From: DASRDR01 sp963812945 [NCBI: uncultured Candidatus Rokubacteria bacterium]
GTDB lineage: Bacteria > Methylomirabilota > Methylomirabilia > Rokubacteriales
NCBI GenBank assembly: GCA_963812945.1
Contig: CAWEXD010000008.1
Coordinates: 2,046,001-2,110,000 of the forward strand
Length of the DNA: 64,000 nt
Reading direction: 5' to 3'
In this document: piece after piece, positions 1 to 8,920 of the stretch
Layout of the letters: every line of letters starts with the position of its first letter
Position numbering within the stretch: position 1 is the stretch's first letter
Notes under the pieces: generated by a model
The model's database searches: none
What the model was told of the DNA's origin: nothing
Seen by the model: the letters and a program-made list of their open reading frames with translations, nothing else
Made by a program: the position numbers and the translations under genes

Positions 1-790
1 GATAGAATCCGCTCGTGGCCACCGCCGCCGGTGACTTGATGGGGTTGCACGCGTTCGGCTTGCTGAGGAGGTGGGCGCGGGTCACCATCTCCTCCCAGAA
101 GGTGACCCTTCCCCCGTAGACACCGAAGATCCAGCTCCGCGCGAAGGGCTGCTTGTTGAACTCCGGGCCCGTCAGGTCGATGAGGTGGTTGCCCATCGCC
201 GGGGACACGGCGTCGACACCGCGAAAGTCGGGCGGGACGTAGTTCGAGGGGATCGCCTGCTTGGCCACCTCGAACTGGTCACAGCGGATGAACTCCACCC
301 CGCAGGGCCCCGCCTGGAGCGCGAAGACGTTCGCGATCGGCTCGATGAAGAAGTGGACGTCGAAGTGCGGGACGTCGTAGATCCCCGGCGGAATGTGCCC
401 CATCGGGTTCCAGTTCAGGAGCACCCACTTGAACGGCACGTCGCCGCGCCTCGCGACGGCGTCGGGCAAGGGAATCACGAACTCGAAGGTGTGGAGGCAT
501 TCGGTCGCTTGATCGACCGCGCCGTCCCGGTTCCGATCGACGCAGTGATGCCAGTGCGAGCCCCCGGTCGGCAGCCCGCTCAGGGCCGTCGGCGAGAACA
601 CGATGCCGATGGCCGCGGGCTCTCCCTGGCTCGTCAGCTCCGCGTAGCTCGACACCGTCCCGGCGCCGATCGCCGCCTGTGCCCCCAGCTGTCTGGCGGG
701 AGCCGCCCCGGAACCGCGTTCGAGCGACGCGCACCCGGCGATCATCGTCGTCGTGAGTGAAAGGAGAGCGAGAAGCGCCCACGGCACCAT
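1..790 (-). CDS. TTHB210-like lipoprotein (3' end cut by window)
   Basis: At least 263 residues; the C-terminus lies beyond base 1. The ATG at 790 is preceded by a GGGAGGA ribosome-binding site. The N-terminus is a lipoprotein signal: a hydrophobic stretch ending in MIAGC, so Cys20 would be lipidated and the protein anchored in a membrane. The body contains HWHHC (about residue 82), a DRNRDGAVD segment that looks like a calcium loop, and a PHFDVHFF segment. This arrangement matches the DUF5602/TTHB210-like family, whose function is unknown; the histidines suggest metal binding (inference). The family call is from remembered motifs and was not searched. Confidence 0.72.
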   Translation of the reverse strand, partial: MVPWALLALLSLTTTMIAGCASLERGSGAAPARQLGAQAAIGAGTVSSYAELTSQGEPAAIGIVFSPTALSGLPTGGSHWHHCVDRNRDGAVDQATECLHTFEFVIPLPDAVARRGDVPFKWVLLNWNPMGHIPPGIYDVPHFDVHFFIEPIANVFALQAGPCGVEFIRCDQFEVAKQAIPSNYVPPDFRGVDAVSPAMGNHLIDLTGPEFNKQPFARSWIFGVYGGRVTFWEEMVTRAHLLSKPNACNPIKSPAAVATSGFY

Positions 791-863
791 ACGGTCCTCC
801 CTCGCGTTGTCGTTCGGATGTGGGTTTCGGATCGTCACCCGTCCAGGCTCTGCTCGCGACCCT

Positions 864-1445
864 CTATGCCTTCGGCTTGACCCAGGTCTCCGACCAGGCG
901 AGGCAGGCGCTGGACGACTGCCGGTCGCCTCGCGTCTCGGGCCAGACGCTGCCCGCAGCGACCTGGCCGTTCAGCGTCACCTGGGCTCCTCGCGCCGGGA
1001 AGAACGTGCTGAACACACCGATCGGCCGATTCGCGTAGCCTGGCGGCATCGTCAGCACGAACGGCTCGTTGAAGTCGTACCAGGCGAGCACGATCTCGTC
1101 GTCGGCAGAGACGACGCGCTCCGTCGCCACCGCGCGCGGGTCGCCGCTCCGCTCGAAGGAGGCCTCGATCACCGGCAGCTTGGGATCGGCCGACGGCGGG
1201 AACAGGATCGACTCGATTTCTCGCTGGAGCCAGCGCGTCATCGCGATGTTGTCGCTGTAGACACGGGGCTTGCCCCCGGTCAGCTCCGCCTGGACCAGGA
1301 GAACGTGGCCGGCCCCCGCCGGGCACCAGAGCACGCGCCAGTGGCTCCAGCGGTCCGCCAGGCTCTTGCCGCCGTCGTGGCTCAGGCGCACGAAGGAGTT
1401 CTCGCCGGTCATGAGGACGTCGTTCGGATCAACGGGAGGGGTCAT
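864..1445 (-). CDS. hypothetical protein, 193 aa
   Basis: Starts at the ATG at 1445, eight bases after an AAGGAG site; an upstream in-frame start would add 27 arginine-rich residues and is less likely. There is no signal peptide or membrane segment. Readable features are a conserved-looking N-terminal half (NSFVRLSHDGGKSL, a tryptophan-rich WSHWRVLWCPAG stretch) and a beta-rich second half. The same strand carries the lipoprotein gene 74 bases downstream, so they may be cotranscribed. I do not recognise the family. Confidence 0.6.
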   Translation of the reverse strand: MTPPVDPNDVLMTGENSFVRLSHDGGKSLADRWSHWRVLWCPAGAGHVLLVQAELTGGKPRVYSDNIAMTRWLQREIESILFPPSADPKLPVIEASFERSGDPRAVATERVVSADDEIVLAWYDFNEPFVLTMPPGYANRPIGVFSTFFPARGAQVTLNGQVAAGSVWPETRGDRQSSSACLAWSETWVKPKA

Positions 1446-1582
1446 CTCGCGCTCCTTTTGAATGGACGAAGGTCCGACGCACCGCCGGCGCCGAGACACA
1501 GTGCCGGCGACCGCGTATCGTAGCACGGCTCCGCACGACCCGGGCCCGGCGGGTGACTCGATCCATGGACCCGGAGCGCCAC

Positions 1583-2839
1583 TCAGCCGGGGATGCGTCC
1601 CTCGCGGTCGAGGCGCGTGACCGCCGCGCCGGCCATCGCAGTCGCCAGCGCCGCCAGGAGACAGGCCCCGGCCGAGACCACGAAGACGGCGCCGGTCCGG
1701 CCGGTCGCGTCGATCACGGCGCCGGTCACGACGTCCCCGAGCGCCGCCGCGCCGTACCCCACCGCGTTCATGAAGCCGACGCCCGCCCCCACCGCACGGG
1801 TTCCGAGCAGCTCGGCCGCAAGCGCGGTGAACGAGGAGAACGGGCCGAACACCAGGAACCCCGCCAGGAAGAGCAGGACGAGGCCCCGCGCGTCCGGCGG
1901 CGCCAGGAGGAGGCCCAGGATGGCGACGCTCGCGAGGGTGTTGGCGATGACGATCAGCCGGGGATGGTTCCCGCCGAGATAGCGGTCGGTGACATCGCCC
2001 GCGACCAGGGCGCCCAGCGCCATGCCGACGGGCAGCGCGAGGGTGATCCAGGCCGCCCCGACCCCGGCGCCCGCAGCGACCACGTGGGCGGGAACCCAGA
2101 CGAGAAGACCGAGCCGTGCCCAGTTGGCGAAGCCGAACCCGACCGACGCGAGGAGGAACGCCCGGTTCCTGAACGCGTCACGCAGCCGCTGCCACAGCGA
2201 CTCCGGCGGCGCCGGCAAGCCTTCCGGCCTTGGATGGGCCGAGCCCGGGGGAACGAGACCGGTGTCCTCGGGGCGGTCCCGGGTCAGGAGAAGCACGACG
2301 AGGGCCCCGGCCAGCAGCAGCAGCACGGGGAGCCGGAACACCCACCGCCACGAGAGCCACGCGAGCACGAGGGCCGCCGTCGCGTAGGTCACGATCGACG
2401 AGAACCCGGCGGCGAAGTTGAACACGCCGAAGGCCCGCCCGCGCTCGCGCGGGGCCCACCAGGCGGCGATCAGCCGCGTTGCGGGCGCGAATCCCATGGA
2501 CTGCGCCCAGCCGTTGAGCGCCCACGGCAGGGCGAGCGTCCAGAATCCTGCGCCCCAGCTCGTCAGCCAGTTGAAGGCGCAGGACAGGACCGCACCGAGC
2601 GCCACGAGCCGGCGTCCGCCGATCCGGTCGGCCAGATGCCCGCTCAGGAGCTGGCCGGCTCCGTAGGTGACCAGGCCGATCCCGCTGATCCAGCCGATCT
2701 CCGTCGCGCTGAGCCCGAGCTCGGCGCGGAGCCCGGGGATGGCCCAGCCGAGGTTTTGCCGGCCGGTGTAGTAGACGAGATAGCACGCGCTCGTCGCGAG
2801 AAGGACGCGCCGCTGGGCGCGGCGGAACTCGGCGGTCAC
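1583..2839 (-). CDS. MFS transporter, organophosphate:phosphate antiporter type
   Basis: 418 residues with about 12 hydrophobic segments. The first segment has YLVYYTGRQNLGWA, which resembles the YxxYYxxR helix of the GlpT/UhpT/UhpC (OPA) branch, and the loop after helix 2 carries the MFS motif HLADRIGGRR. It acts in the inner membrane. OPA proteins exchange phosphorylated or otherwise anionic small molecules; the substrate here is unknown. The gene lies 91 bases after the sulfopyruvate decarboxylase pair on the same strand, so an anionic C3 sulfonate or phosphonate is a reasonable guess. The start is a GTG at 2839 with no strong ribosome-binding site. Confidence 0.75.
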   Translation of the reverse strand: MTAEFRRAQRRVLLATSACYLVYYTGRQNLGWAIPGLRAELGLSATEIGWISGIGLVTYGAGQLLSGHLADRIGGRRLVALGAVLSCAFNWLTSWGAGFWTLALPWALNGWAQSMGFAPATRLIAAWWAPRERGRAFGVFNFAAGFSSIVTYATAALVLAWLSWRWVFRLPVLLLLAGALVVLLLTRDRPEDTGLVPPGSAHPRPEGLPAPPESLWQRLRDAFRNRAFLLASVGFGFANWARLGLLVWVPAHVVAAGAGVGAAWITLALPVGMALGALVAGDVTDRYLGGNHPRLIVIANTLASVAILGLLLAPPDARGLVLLFLAGFLVFGPFSSFTALAAELLGTRAVGAGVGFMNAVGYGAAALGDVVTGAVIDATGRTGAVFVVSAGACLLAALATAMAGAAVTRLDREGRIPG

Positions 2840-2930
2840 CGGCTCGGACGAGCCTACGCGCGCACTCCTCTGCGGGACGCGCGCCGGGCGACCGGCTGGA
2901 GTCGCGTCGCTCGACGCGGCGCGCGCCGTC

Positions 2931-3503
2931 TCAACGGGTGGCGGGCACTGCCGCCAGGGCCTGGCGGAACCGCCGCGCGTAGCCGACCACGTCGCGCTCG
3001 AGCGTGCCCTCGGCCTGGTTCTTCGCGATCTTCACGGGCACGACGAAGGGGCCGTCCTCCGAGAGCATCCGCTCGTACGCCCGCACGAGCTCGGTCTCGC
3101 CCTTGGGCTCGATGACCTTCTCGATCCCGGCGCCGCGGGCCAGCCCGGCGAAGCTCGACCGGAACGCCGTCGCCGTGGACTGCCCGCCGGTCGTCATGTG
3201 GACCTCGTTGTCCCAGATGACCAGCGCGAAGTTGCGCGGCTGAATGGTCGCGATCGTGCAGAGCGACCCCAGGTTCATGAGCAGGGACCCGTCACCGTCC
3301 AGGCAGATGACGCGCACGTCCGGCCGGGCCAGCGCGATCCCGAGCCCAATGGACGAGCACTGCCCCATCGAGCCGAACGTGTAGCAGTTGAGCGGCCGGT
3401 CGCCGAGACGCTGGAGATCGCGCGTGGCCTGGCCGAGGTTCGAAACCACGACCTCCTGGGTCAGCCGGCTCACCAGAAGACGCGTCGCGGTCGCGCGGTC
3501 CAC
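2931..3503 (-). CDS. comE: sulfopyruvate decarboxylase-like, beta (TPP-binding) subunit
   Basis: 190 residues. It carries the C-terminal TPP-binding half of a thiamine-diphosphate enzyme: a GSMGQCSSIGLGIALA segment and the Mg/TPP motif GDGSLLMNLGSL near residues 65-76, followed by VIWDNE. The GTG start at 3503 lies 8 bases after the alpha stop and behind a GAGGTG site; other frames at the junction are arginine-rich shadows. The length is close to ComE-type subunits (about 188 aa). The enzyme decarboxylates 3-sulfopyruvate to sulfoacetaldehyde; phosphonopyruvate decarboxylase is the main alternative. Confidence 0.75.
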   Translation of the reverse strand: MDRATATRLLVSRLTQEVVVSNLGQATRDLQRLGDRPLNCYTFGSMGQCSSIGLGIALARPDVRVICLDGDGSLLMNLGSLCTIATIQPRNFALVIWDNEVHMTTGGQSTATAFRSSFAGLARGAGIEKVIEPKGETELVRAYERMLSEDGPFVVPVKIAKNQAEGTLERDVVGYARRFRQALAAVPATR

Positions 3504-3511
3504 GGGACACC

Positions 3512-4027
3512 TCAGCCGAGCTTCCCGCCGGTGAGCTCGGGGGGCAGCACGAAAGCCACCGGGAGGGACTGGGTGTAGCCGAGCTTGATCAGGCCGTCGG
3601 CCTGGGCCTCGAGCTCCGCGATGGAGCGCGGCATGACGTGGCGGATGCCGAGAGCGTCCAGGATGCGCTCCGTGGCCTGTCCGACGGGCACCTGCGCGGG
3701 GTTGAACTCGCCGAGATCCCCCCGGTGGCTGATCACGAGCACCGCCGGGATCTGGGAGGCGACGTTCAGCGAGCCCAGCGTGTTGACGCTGTTGCCCAGC
3801 CCGCTGTTCTGCATGAGCAGCGCGCCGCGCTTGCCGCCCAGCCAGGCGCCCGACAGGATGCCGAGCGCTTCCTCCTCCCGGGTGGCGGTCACCACGGTGC
3901 ACGTGGGATCGGCCCAGAGGTGCTCGAGCACATGCGAGACGATGTAGTCCGGCACCGTCGCGAATAGGCGGATGTCGTTCCGCCGCAGGACATCCGCCAT
4001 GTGCTTGGACCAGCTCGCATCGCTCAT
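3512..4027 (-). CDS. comD: sulfopyruvate decarboxylase-like, alpha subunit
   Basis: 171 residues, the usual ComD length. This is the N-terminal pyrimidine-binding half of a TPP enzyme: a TATREEEALGILSGAWLGGKRG segment holds the activating glutamate (read as EEEALG), followed by LMQNSGLGNSVNTL and a VLVISHRG strand. The ATG start at 4027 follows an AGGAGG site. It pairs with the beta subunit immediately downstream, forming the split enzyme known from coenzyme M synthesis and bacterial C3-sulfonate degradation. No methanogen-type CoM genes are nearby, so a catabolic sulfonate or phosphonate role is more likely here (inference). Confidence 0.75.
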   Translation of the reverse strand: MSDASWSKHMADVLRRNDIRLFATVPDYIVSHVLEHLWADPTCTVVTATREEEALGILSGAWLGGKRGALLMQNSGLGNSVNTLGSLNVASQIPAVLVISHRGDLGEFNPAQVPVGQATERILDALGIRHVMPRSIAELEAQADGLIKLGYTQSLPVAFVLPPELTGGKLG

Positions 4028-4118
4028 GACGCTCCTCCTTCGGCGCCGACAATAGCATGCGATGGGCCACCGACGGAACTCGTCCGCCCTCGGCGGCCTT
4101 CTGGGTTCGACGCCTTGT

Positions 4119-4814
4119 TCAGAGGGTTGGCCCGAAGAGCGCGCCGACCCCGGCCGTCACAGCCATCGCGAGCGCGCCCCAGAACACCACGCGAGCCGCG
4201 CCGGCCCACCGTCGAGCGCCACCCACTCGTGCTGCCAGCCATCCCAGAACGCCCAGCAGCACGAGGGACGTGCCGCCGACCAGCGGAAGGACCACGCCCT
4301 CCGGGCTGAGAGCGACGGTCATCAGCGGTGCAGCCGCACCCACGGCGAAGCTCGCGGCCGACGCGAAAGCGGCCTGCAAGGGCCGCGCGCGGAGAACTTC
4401 CGAGATCCCGAGCTCGTCGCGAGCATGGCTCCCCAGCGCGTCGTGAGCCATCAGCTGAGCGGCCACCCGTTGAGCCAGATCCGGATCGAGGCCACGGCTG
4501 ACGTATATGCCGGCCAGCTCGGCGAGCTCCCCCTCGGGATCCAATGCCAGCTCTCCTTCCTCGCGCTTCAGGTCAGCTCCTTCCGTGTCGGCTTGCGAGC
4601 GGACCGAGACGTACTCCCCGGCGGCCATCGACATCGCGCCCGCGACGAGGCCGGCTGTGCCCGCGACCAGCGCGCTCGAGGTGCCCGGGTGAGCGGCGGC
4701 CACACCGAGAACCAGGCTTGCGGTCGACACGATTCCATCATTCGCACCGAGGACGGCAGCTCGAAGCCATCCGATGCGTTCCGTGCGATGTCCTTCGTGA
4801 TGACGCGATCGCAT
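4119..4814 (-). CDS. VIT1/CCC1-family metal transporter
   Basis: 231 residues. The ATG at 4814 sits 8 bases after a GAGGAG site and is preferred over a GTG three codons upstream. The N-terminus has RIGWLRAAVLGANDGIVSTASLVLGVAAA, close to the conserved first helix of vacuolar-iron-transporter proteins, then MSMAAGEYVSVRSQ, a cytoplasmic acidic/helical insert (EEGELALDPEGELAELAGIY) and C-terminal membrane helices. The family moves Fe2+ or Mn2+ across membranes, probably in exchange for protons. It stands alone, divergent from the SDR gene. Confidence 0.85.
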   Translation of the reverse strand: MRSRHHEGHRTERIGWLRAAVLGANDGIVSTASLVLGVAAAHPGTSSALVAGTAGLVAGAMSMAAGEYVSVRSQADTEGADLKREEGELALDPEGELAELAGIYVSRGLDPDLAQRVAAQLMAHDALGSHARDELGISEVLRARPLQAAFASAASFAVGAAAPLMTVALSPEGVVLPLVGGTSLVLLGVLGWLAARVGGARRWAGAARVVFWGALAMAVTAGVGALFGPTL

Positions 4815-5082
4815 GGAGATCACTCCTCGAGTCTGCGGGATACCCCCTCGGGCCTGCGCTCAGCAGCCGGACTCGTCGGCGCTGGCGCTGGAGAGCGTCA
4901 GCCGCGTGCGCGGCGCCCTGGACGATCGCGCGTAGCATAACGGACCCCCGGGCGGCGCGGCAACGGCCCGCCGTGCGCCGCGCGGCCACGGAAGGTGACT
5001 CACGGCTTCTCCGTCGGTGAGCGTTGCGGTACTGTACCCGTCGGGCCCGCGAATGAGCAGCTCTCGCGGGACGGAGGAGCTC

Positions 5083-5838
5083 ATGCGTCTCGCCGGAAAG
5101 GTCGCGCTCGTAACGGGCGCCCAGCAGGGCATCGGGCGGGCCATCGCCGTCGCGCTCGCCCAGGACGGCGCCGACGTCGGAGTGAACTACCTGGATGACC
5201 GGGACGCCGCCGAAGAGGTCGTGGCCGAGGTCCACCGGTCAGGGCGACGTGCGTGCCTGGTCCGCGGTGACGTCGCCCGGGCGAGCGACGTGGCGGCCTC
5301 GGTGGACGCGGTGGCCCGCGAGCTGGGGACGCCGACGATCCTCGTCAACAACGCGGGCGTCTTCCCGCGCGTGGACTTCCTGGCGATGGCCGAGGCGGAC
5401 TGGGACCACGTTCTCGACGTGAACCTGAAGGGCACCTTCCTCTGCGCGCAGGCCGCGGCGCGCCGCATGGTGGAGGCGGGCGCCGGCGGGGCCATCGTCA
5501 ACCTCGCGTCGGTCGCCATGCGGGGCACGCCGCTCGGGGTGCACTACTCGGCCAGCAAGGCCGGCGTCATGGGGCTGACGCGCGCCATGGCGCTGGCCCT
5601 GGCGCCGCACCGGATCCGCGTCAACGCGATCGCGCCCGGGCTCACCGACACCGCGCAGCCGCGCTACGGCAACTCGGAGGCGGAGCTCGTGGAGCTGGCC
5701 CGCCAGATCCCGCTCGACGGGCGCATGGCCCGGCCCGAGGAGATCGCCCGGGTCGCCGTGTTCCTCGCGTCCGAGGAATCGGGGTGGATCACGGGACAGA
5801 CGATCCACGTCAACGGCGGCGCGTTCATGGGGGGATAG
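5083..5838 (+). CDS. SDR-family oxidoreductase (FabG-like)
   Basis: 251 residues, a typical classical short-chain dehydrogenase. It shows the Rossmann motif TGAQQGIG (residues 11-18), NNAG, the catalytic serine strand, YSASK with the active-site Tyr and Lys, and the C-terminal GQTIHVNGGAFMGG. The ATG at 5083 is preceded by GGAGGAG; an ATG 22 codons upstream lacks a site and adds a non-family extension. The cofactor is probably NAD(P)H. The substrate is unknown: candidates are 3-oxoacyl thioesters, sugars or a polyol. It is followed after 9 bases by the deacetylase gene, suggesting one transcript. Confidence 0.85.
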   Translation: MRLAGKVALVTGAQQGIGRAIAVALAQDGADVGVNYLDDRDAAEEVVAEVHRSGRRACLVRGDVARASDVAASVDAVARELGTPTILVNNAGVFPRVDFLAMAEADWDHVLDVNLKGTFLCAQAAARRMVEAGAGGAIVNLASVAMRGTPLGVHYSASKAGVMGLTRAMALALAPHRIRVNAIAPGLTDTAQPRYGNSEAELVELARQIPLDGRMARPEEIARVAVFLASEESGWITGQTIHVNGGAFMGG

Positions 5839-5847
5839 AGGACAGCC

Positions 5848-6669
5848 ATGCGATACCAGTGGCCAGACGGTCAGCAGTGCGCGGCGGTGCTCTCGTTCGA
5901 CTTCGACGCGGAGTCCGGGTTCCTCTTCCGGGAGCCGGAGAAGGCCAAGCGAAGCCTGGCCGGGCTCGAGGAGCGGCGCTTCGGCCCCCGCGTCGGCGTC
6001 GACCGCATCCTCCGGATGCTCGACCAGCTGCGGCTTCCGGCGACGTTCTTCATCCCGGGCTGGACCGTCGAGAACCACCGGCCGCAGGCGCTCCGCATCC
6101 GAGACGCCGGTCACGAGATCGGCGCCCACGGCAACGTCCACGAGGCGGTGGACGGCCTCGACGCGGCGCAGGAGGAAGCCGTGATGCGAGCGCAGCTCCG
6201 GATCCTCGCGGATCAGCTCGGCGTGCGTCCGGCCGGCTACCGGTCACCCTCCTGGGACGTGAACGTCCGGACCCCCGAGATCCTCAAGGCCCACGGCTTC
6301 CTCTACGACAGCTCGCTCATGGGCGACGACGTGCCGTACGAGATCGAGACCAGCCGCGGCCCCCTCGTCGAGGTGCCCGTCCAGTGGATCCTGGACGACG
6401 CGCCGCTCTTCCGGCACGTGTACGGCGCGACCAACGCCATCGCCGACCCGGCGCGGGTGTTCGACCTGTGGAGCCGCGAGTTCGCGGGAATCTACCGCGA
6501 GAACGGCTGCTTCGTCCTCACCTGCCATCCGTTCGTCATCGGGCGCGCCTCGCGAATCATGCTGCTGGAAGAGCTGGTCGGATTCATGCGCCGCTTCCCC
6601 GGCGTCTGGTTCACGACCGGGGTCGAGGTCGCGCGCTGGCACGAGAAGCAGAGGCAGGCCGCGCGCTGA
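5848..6669 (+). CDS. polysaccharide deacetylase-family hydrolase
   Basis: 273 residues, NodB-homology (carbohydrate esterase 4-like) fold. The metal-binding aspartate motif is FDFDAES near residue 17, the HxxxH-like motif is GAHGNVHEA near residues 92-100, and GYRSPSWD is the third conserved block. LTCHP near residue 232 supplies the late His. This variant subgroup, with SFDFDAE and no signal peptide, acts on non-peptide C-N bonds in the cytoplasm in several characterised relatives, so it need not act on cell wall. It follows the SDR gene by 9 bases. Confidence 0.8.
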   Translation: MRYQWPDGQQCAAVLSFDFDAESGFLFREPEKAKRSLAGLEERRFGPRVGVDRILRMLDQLRLPATFFIPGWTVENHRPQALRIRDAGHEIGAHGNVHEAVDGLDAAQEEAVMRAQLRILADQLGVRPAGYRSPSWDVNVRTPEILKAHGFLYDSSLMGDDVPYEIETSRGPLVEVPVQWILDDAPLFRHVYGATNAIADPARVFDLWSREFAGIYRENGCFVLTCHPFVIGRASRIMLLEELVGFMRRFPGVWFTTGVEVARWHEKQRQAAR

Positions 6670-6677
6670 GGCTTTCC

Positions 6678-6696
6678 GCCCGCGCGAGCCGCGGGC
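6678..6696. terminator. GC hairpin between convergent genes
   Basis: Stem GCCCGCG / CGCGGGC (7 bp) with loop CGAGC in the 37-base gap between the deacetylase and the radical SAM gene, which converge here. There is no U tract on either side, so it may only be a weak or Rho-assisted stop. Confidence 0.35.
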
Positions 6697-6706
6697 GCGC
6701 TGCGGC

Positions 6707-8920
6707 TCAGTCCTCGTCGGCCACGGCGCGGGCGACGGCCCGTCGGTACTGGCGGAAGTGGCGCCAGGCCTGGCGCAGAGGTCCGACCTGGGGCGCGCGC
6801 GGCCCGCGCGGCGCGGACCGGCCGCGGGGCCGCACCGCGGCCCAGCGGCCCAGGGCGCCGAGATAGCGCACGCGGGCGCCGAGCGAGTCGTGCAGCAGTA
6901 GGAGCAGCGCGTTCCGGCTGAGCGGGTCGAGCTCCCCGGTCCGCTCCACGACGCGGAAGAGCCGGTGCCCGGCCACCGTCTCGAGGTCGCGCTCGAGCGC
7001 GTCGCGCGGCGCCTGGCGCAGGAAGTCGGCGGGAAGCGGGAGGTCCAGCTCGCGGGCCAGCACCGCCGCCGGCACCCAGAAGCCCCGCGGCGCCCGCATC
7101 GCTCCGACCCACCGCGCCAGCCGATCCCAGTCGACCCCGGGTTCGGCCCGCAGGATCGCGAGGACGTCCCACGCGGCCCGGAGCCCGTGCGAGAAGCAGC
7201 TCTGCGAGCAGTGGACCAGCGCGTGGAGGAGGAGGCCCTCCGCGTCGAGCGTCCCGAAGCCGTCAGCCAGCCGCAGCGGCCGAGCCCGGGCGAGCATCTC
7301 GGCCTCGGGCAGCCGCCAGAACGGCGCCGCGATCCGGGTGTGGATCTCGACGGAGATGCCCTGGAGCACGACCGGCGCCAGGTGGTGCGGGGACGTGGGT
7401 CGCCCGTCCGGATCGCCGTGAAAGCCGAGCTCGAGGAGGCACCGCCGCAGAGCGGGTCCCTGCCCCGGGCCGACGTAGACATCGACGTCACCGGTCGCCC
7501 GGAACGGGACGGCGCTCCCCTGCTCTCGCGCCCGGAGCTGGAGGGCCATGCCCTTCAGGAGGACGCCCCGCGCGCCGATCTCCCGCAGGCCGATGCCGAC
7601 CTGCCGCAGCACCTCCTGCTGGACCAGCCCGACGATGCCGTCCCGCACGGCGGTGGCCCGGAGGGCCTCCGTGAAGAACGCCGGCGCCCAGCGGCGCAGC
7701 TCGGCGTCGTCCAGCGCGGGCAGGAGCGGCCGGCCCAGCCCGCACGCCTCGAGGTACGACGCCCAGCGCTTCCAGTCGACGTCCGGTCGCGCGAGGATCC
7801 AGGCCGCCTCGTCGGTCCACCGTGCCCCGGGCTCCGCGGCGGCCCGGAGAAAGACGCGGCCGGCCCCGGCTCCGTTGATGCGGCCCGGATTGAGCGCTCC
7901 TCGCCGCCGGCTGTCCTGGATCACGAGCCACGCGGCTCGTCGCTCCGCCGCGAGTCCGGGATCGTCGAGCCGCGCCCGGAGGGCCGCGACGGCCGCCGAA
8001 TCGGAGGTGATGTGGAGGCACAGATCGCAGATGCCCAGATATCGAGCCCGGAACGGGAAGCGCTCGAACCCGGGGAGGGCCCGCAGCTCGTCCCGGAGGC
8101 GGGCCGGCCCGAACGTGCGAATCGTGTCGAGGATCGGATCCCGGCGATGGCGCTCCAGCAGGGCCGCGAGCGGCTCCGTCCGGAGCGATCCGACGATCAG
8201 GGGTGACGACGCCGGAGCGAAGTAGGCGGGCCCGTTGCACGCCGTCAGACGGCCGTCGTCGGTCACGGCCGGCGCGGCGCACGCCGAGCAGAACCCGTCG
8301 ACCGCGCCGGCCATCGTGTCGGCCGGCAGGCCGCGTGCCCGGCCAACGGCCTGGAGCCCGTAGAATCGGAGCCGCGTCCCGGGAAGGCCCTCGAACGGCG
8401 CGACCAGCGGGGCCAGCCCGTCCTCCCCGGTGGGCCCGGTGGGCCCGGCGGGCACGACCAGGCTGATCCGCACCGGCAGACCGACCTCCTCGGCGGCGCG
8501 GGCGATCGACAGCGCAGGCGCCGGCCCCTGGAACTCGTCGTGGTAGCGGTCGACGCTGACAGCCACCGAGCCGAGGCCGGCCCGCCGGAGAGCCCGGACG
8601 CCGTGTCGCGCCCGGGCGGTGGTGCGCCCCCAGGATCCGTTCGTCGTGAGCGTCGTCGCGACGCCGAGCCGGCGGGCCTCCCGGATGAGCCGCAGGACCG
8701 TCCGGGGGCGCAGCATGGGCTCCCCACCCGTCAGGTTGATCGAGCGGACCTCGGCCGCCGCCGCCTGGCGGACCTGGTCGAGGAGCTCCTTCTCGCTCGG
8801 CTCGTTGCGGACGTCGGGCCCGCTCTCCACGCTGCAGTGGCCGCACCGCATGTTGCAGCGCCGCGTCACCATGAGCGCCATGGTGATGGCCGGGGGCGGC
8901 GTCCCGACCCGCATGCTCAT
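6707..8920 (-). CDS. radical SAM / nucleotidyltransferase fusion protein
   Basis: 737 residues. Residues 22-29 are CNMRCGHC, the CxxxCxxC motif for the [4Fe-4S]-SAM cluster, followed by a GGEP motif (LTGGEPMLRP, about residue 64). Further cysteines (FCSAC...LTAC near 245-260 and ICDLC near 335) look like a SPASM/Twitch auxiliary-cluster region. From about residue 470 the protein carries a NTP_transf_5-like nucleotidyltransferase (LLKGMALQLR, then ATGDVDVYV). ATG 8920 overlaps the kinase-like stop (ATGA). It is the last gene of the peptide operon and the probable modifying enzyme. The fusion is unusual; in most clusters these are separate genes. Confidence 0.8.
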   Translation of the reverse strand: MSMRVGTPPPAITMALMVTRRCNMRCGHCSVESGPDVRNEPSEKELLDQVRQAAAAEVRSINLTGGEPMLRPRTVLRLIREARRLGVATTLTTNGSWGRTTARARHGVRALRRAGLGSVAVSVDRYHDEFQGPAPALSIARAAEEVGLPVRISLVVPAGPTGPTGEDGLAPLVAPFEGLPGTRLRFYGLQAVGRARGLPADTMAGAVDGFCSACAAPAVTDDGRLTACNGPAYFAPASSPLIVGSLRTEPLAALLERHRRDPILDTIRTFGPARLRDELRALPGFERFPFRARYLGICDLCLHITSDSAAVAALRARLDDPGLAAERRAAWLVIQDSRRRGALNPGRINGAGAGRVFLRAAAEPGARWTDEAAWILARPDVDWKRWASYLEACGLGRPLLPALDDAELRRWAPAFFTEALRATAVRDGIVGLVQQEVLRQVGIGLREIGARGVLLKGMALQLRAREQGSAVPFRATGDVDVYVGPGQGPALRRCLLELGFHGDPDGRPTSPHHLAPVVLQGISVEIHTRIAAPFWRLPEAEMLARARPLRLADGFGTLDAEGLLLHALVHCSQSCFSHGLRAAWDVLAILRAEPGVDWDRLARWVGAMRAPRGFWVPAAVLARELDLPLPADFLRQAPRDALERDLETVAGHRLFRVVERTGELDPLSRNALLLLLHDSLGARVRYLGALGRWAAVRPRGRSAPRGPRAPQVGPLRQAWRHFRQYRRAVARAVADED

